Assembly (NCBI GenBank): GCA_937873455.1
Contig: CALMYG010000067.1
Coordinates: forward strand, 1 to 64,000
Reading direction: 5' to 3'
Source of the DNA: an uncultured Verrucomicrobiota bacterium
GTDB lineage: Bacteria > Verrucomicrobiota > Kiritimatiellia > CAIVKH01
DNA length: 64,000 nucleotides
A program made the translations under genes and the position numbers. The notes below the pieces were generated by a model that ran no database searches, was not told the origin of the DNA, and saw only the letters and a list, made by a program, of their open reading frames with translations. This document shows, piece by piece, positions 61,650 to 64,000 of the stretch (position 1 is its first letter; each line of letters opens with the position of its first letter).

Positions 61650-64000
61650 TCACGGTTCGTCTTCGACCGTCCGGATGAAATACATGCCCTGGAGTCCGGC
61701 TTCCAGATTCGTAATCGTGTTGAGCGGGGGCGTGGCCGGAACGTTGGTGGCAAGCGGCAGGTAGGATCCGCCCGGCTCGACGGCCTGGTGGACCTCATAC
61801 CGCAGGGCCGTGTTGGTGAAACTCAACCAGGAGAGGGCCACCGACGCCGGACCAGGAACGATGCCGGTGATGATCAGCTCCACCGATTCAGGGTCCAACG
61901 GGTCGGTGTCGGCGCGGTATTCCTGCCATGCGACCATGCCATCGCCATCGTGATCAAGCAGGGCCTCAACGCCAAACGGTTGATTGGTCAACCCGTGCGA
62001 AGCCAACCACCATTCGGGCACCAGGCCCGCCGCCATACGCTCGACAAATTGAACATGCAGTGCATGGTTGGATACCACGGCATTCCAGGTGAACATGGCA
62101 TTGGAGACGCCGGCAATCGGCGCAAGACCGCCGTTCGTGGTGACGCTGACGATTTCATAGTAGGGGTCGGCTTCCATCCAGAAGTGGGCATCCTCACCGC
62201 GCAGTAGCCGGACCATGCCATCAGGATCAACCGCACCTTCTCCCGTCACGGAAACGTTGATTTCCCTGGTCAAATTATGCAGGCGCAGCGGAATGAAAAA
62301 CCGCCCGTCGCGTTCCGGGTCATTGTGCCGGATGGATACCACGGCGTTGCGCGTTTCCCCTGGAGCAAGCGGCGCGATGGTTGTTTGCAGTGGTATCACG
62401 GTGGCGGCGCCCGGCGCCACCACCACGCTTTCCGGGACCTGCAACCAGGTCCACGCGGCGGGGTCCGGCATCTCGATCCGGACATCATCAAGGTACCAGC
62501 CTTCATCGCGCACATACTTGTCCGAACCGAATCGGAACCGGATGCGAACCGATTGCCCGACCCACGCGGCCAGGTCGAATTCCGCCTCTTCCCATCCCTC
62601 GGTTTTTCCGTAACACGGCGTCTCCGGGGCGAAGGGCGAGTCCGGGTTATTGGTGATCCGGTGGGGATAACCGCCGACCGGATGAATCAATTCAAACGTC
62701 TCGCCGCCATCAACGGACAACTCGACCACGGCGCCATCCCAATAGTGATCGTCTTGTTGATCATCGTCGTATTCCATTTTCGCCCAATGCCGGAACAGCA
62801 AGCGAGCCGGGGCATGGAGGTAAACTTCCGGCGCCATCAGCCAGGCATTGGCGCTGTCGGGATAAAGTCCGCCGGGGCCGTTGCCAAAATGCCAGGACCG
62901 GCGAACCGAGTAATACCGGCTGGTGGTGAGTTTCCAAATATCGTTTTGGCCGCCATGGGTCCATCCCGGCGAGCCGCTTTCCATGTCATCCATGAAGGCA
63001 TGAAGCGCTACGGTTAGCGACCCCGGCGCCAAACCGGCGTTGGTGGCGACCAGGGTGAGGTTGGACGACGTATCGGCCGGCCATTCGAGCAGTCCGAGCG
63101 TTTCCGGGGCAACCGCGAGCGATGCATACTGAACGGAAAAGGCGTACGGTCCGCTTACCGCTTTCAGCCCGGCAAAATCCGCGGCTTCAATCCGGTATAC
63201 AAAGGTATCACCGTTGGCGCCCGGCGCAGGGAGCGCACCGGTATACAGGGGCGCCGCCGCCAACGACAACGGGGCCGAGGTCCACACCGCATCGTTCCGC
63301 CGCCAAAAGATCGAGGCATTGCTCACCGCATGATTATCGACGATGCCGGCCTGAATCGTCCAGGGCGCGGGATTGGTCTGGAGGAGGCCCAGGGGAATAT
63401 GAGCAATAGCCGGAGGCTGGGGATAATCATCCGCATTTCGCGGATCGGTGCGGTCCTGAAACTCTTTGAGATTGGTGAAGCCGTCGCCATCGGCATCGGC
63501 ATGAGGCGAAGCCCCGTTCGTGCCAAAGTGGAAGATTTCCCACCAGTCGGGCAGCAAGTTGGCATTGGCATCCTGAAGCGCCGGCAGGTAGCGGGCTTCG
63601 GCCAACCGGGGACCGTACATGACAATACTGGGCACCGGATTCACGGCGGTTGCGGTTGCATTCGGTTGGCGCAGACCATCGAGCCACCACCCGGAGAGTC
63701 CGTAGTTGGTGCCGCCATGGGTGATTTCCGCGGGCATCGTCGTCGAGGCCGCTTCAGCCCAGGCGTTCCACCACGATGTCGTAGCCAGCAGGTCGGCCAC
63801 CGAAGAGGTTTGAGTCAGCGCATATTGGGTCATCCAAATCCAGGTGATGGCGGAAGTCCGGTCCATGGTGATTTCAAAATCCAAGGCATGACCGGATGCC
63901 GGCACCGCGCCTCCTCCGGTCCAGCCGGATACAGCCAGGCGGATGCCTGGCGCCTGCCCGACATGAGCCGGCGCGGAAACCCGCACTGTATTTCCCGAAG
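61650..64000 (-). CDS. Large secreted multi-domain protein, 5' end outside the window
   Basis: The frame is open from the stop at 61650 to the window end; the apparent GTG start at 63986 is only an internal codon, since SGNTVRVSAPAHV reads through. The visible 780 residues hold ADADGDGFTNLKEFQDRTDP (thrombospondin type-3-like), two Ig-like regions, a MAM-like module (LLFRHWAKMEYDDDQQDDHYWDGAVVELSVDGGETF, GWYLDDVRIE), a bacterial repeat (VTGEGAVDPDGMVRLLRGEDAHFWMEADPYYEIVSVTTNGG), a further DHDGDGMVAWQEYRADTDP and a C-terminal module like those of the other exported proteins. The N-terminal part and signal peptide are unseen. Extracellular or surface location is very likely; no protease motif appears in this part. 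Confidence 0.85.
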   Translation of the reverse strand, partial: SGNTVRVSAPAHVGQAPGIRLAVSGWTGGGAVPASGHALDFEITMDRTSAITWIWMTQYALTQTSSVADLLATTSWWNAWAEAASTTMPAEITHGGTNYGLSGWWLDGLRQPNATATAVNPVPSIVMYGPRLAEARYLPALQDANANLLPDWWEIFHFGTNGASPHADADGDGFTNLKEFQDRTDPRNADDYPQPPAIAHIPLGLLQTNPAPWTIQAGIVDNHAVSNASIFWRRNDAVWTSAPLSLAAAPLYTGALPAPGANGDTFVYRIEAADFAGLKAVSGPYAFSVQYASLAVAPETLGLLEWPADTSSNLTLVATNAGLAPGSLTVALHAFMDDMESGSPGWTHGGQNDIWKLTTSRYYSVRRSWHFGNGPGGLYPDSANAWLMAPEVYLHAPARLLFRHWAKMEYDDDQQDDHYWDGAVVELSVDGGETFELIHPVGGYPHRITNNPDSPFAPETPCYGKTEGWEEAEFDLAAWVGQSVRIRFRFGSDKYVRDEGWYLDDVRIEMPDPAAWTWLQVPESVVVAPGAATVIPLQTTIAPLAPGETRNAVVSIRHNDPERDGRFFIPLRLHNLTREINVSVTGEGAVDPDGMVRLLRGEDAHFWMEADPYYEIVSVTTNGGLAPIAGVSNAMFTWNAVVSNHALHVQFVERMAAGLVPEWWLASHGLTNQPFGVEALLDHDGDGMVAWQEYRADTDPLDPESVELIITGIVPGPASVALSWLSFTNTALRYEVHQAVEPGGSYLPLATNVPATPPLNTITNLEAGLQGMYFIRTVEDEP

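Overview
The window reads as ordinary chromosome from a GC-rich, Gram-negative heterotroph. The best guess is a member of the PVC group (Kiritimatiellota, Verrucomicrobiota or Lentisphaerota). This rests on several very large secreted proteins with parallel beta-helix, fibronectin III or MAM-like modules and thrombospondin type-3 (DxDxDGxxD) segments, a secreted GH13 with a C-terminal SHD1-like domain, many lipoproteins, and intergenic DNA crowded with small palindromes. It is an inference: no rRNA or tRNA gene was seen, so lineage should be checked with PurL, RlmD or UvrD phylogeny.

Layout. 1-5962: operon-like row of four overlapping secreted beta-helix paralogues and a fifth secreted protein with calcium-binding-like repeats. 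6040-10101: GT-C membrane glycosyltransferase, flavodoxin-fold reductase, unknown polytopic membrane protein. 10226-17059: 2277-residue secreted protein with three nearly identical 1164-bp internal units. 17236-21779: small exported protein, M23 peptidase, RlmD, PolX. 21824-23044: REP array of 93-bp period split by a RAYT (REP-associated tyrosine transposase). 23116-24960: A-type Fe-S carrier, small protein, ApbE. 25102-29803: alpha-glucan group (double-CBM48 protein, GH31 lipoprotein, UTP-glucose-1-P uridylyltransferase). 29800-31897: HicB-like protein, thioredoxin-like protein, rfbA-rfbC. 31898-32326: hairpin-dense spacer. 32327-34794: kamA and lhgO. 35089-40140: moeB-like, nudix, yihY, uvrD, partly coupled by 4-base overlaps. 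40290-41814: cysK and an Rrf2 regulator. 41938-42626: vapBC between two direct hairpin repeats. 42887-47792: AI-2E-type transporter, composite repeat, large beta-helix protein. 47879-51669: purQ and purL carrying PurS. 51773-57515: lipoprotein, RdgC-like protein, secreted GH13, LysM amidase, HD hydrolase. 57583-61559: coiled-coil lipoprotein, EttA, degenerate peptidase/TPR lipoprotein, BON lipoprotein. 61650-64000: large secreted protein cut by the window end.

How it fits together. Housekeeping functions (purine synthesis, cysteine synthesis, rRNA modification, DNA repair, cofactor sulfur transfer, translation factor) are interleaved with an export-heavy surface inventory and an alpha-glucan pathway. 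The most distinctive content is mobile or repetitive: the RAYT with its 93-bp REP array, several further GTAG-plus-hairpin families scattered between genes, two degenerate dispersed elements in spacers, and the internally duplicated giant gene. No CRISPR array, prophage, integrase or complete insertion sequence was found.
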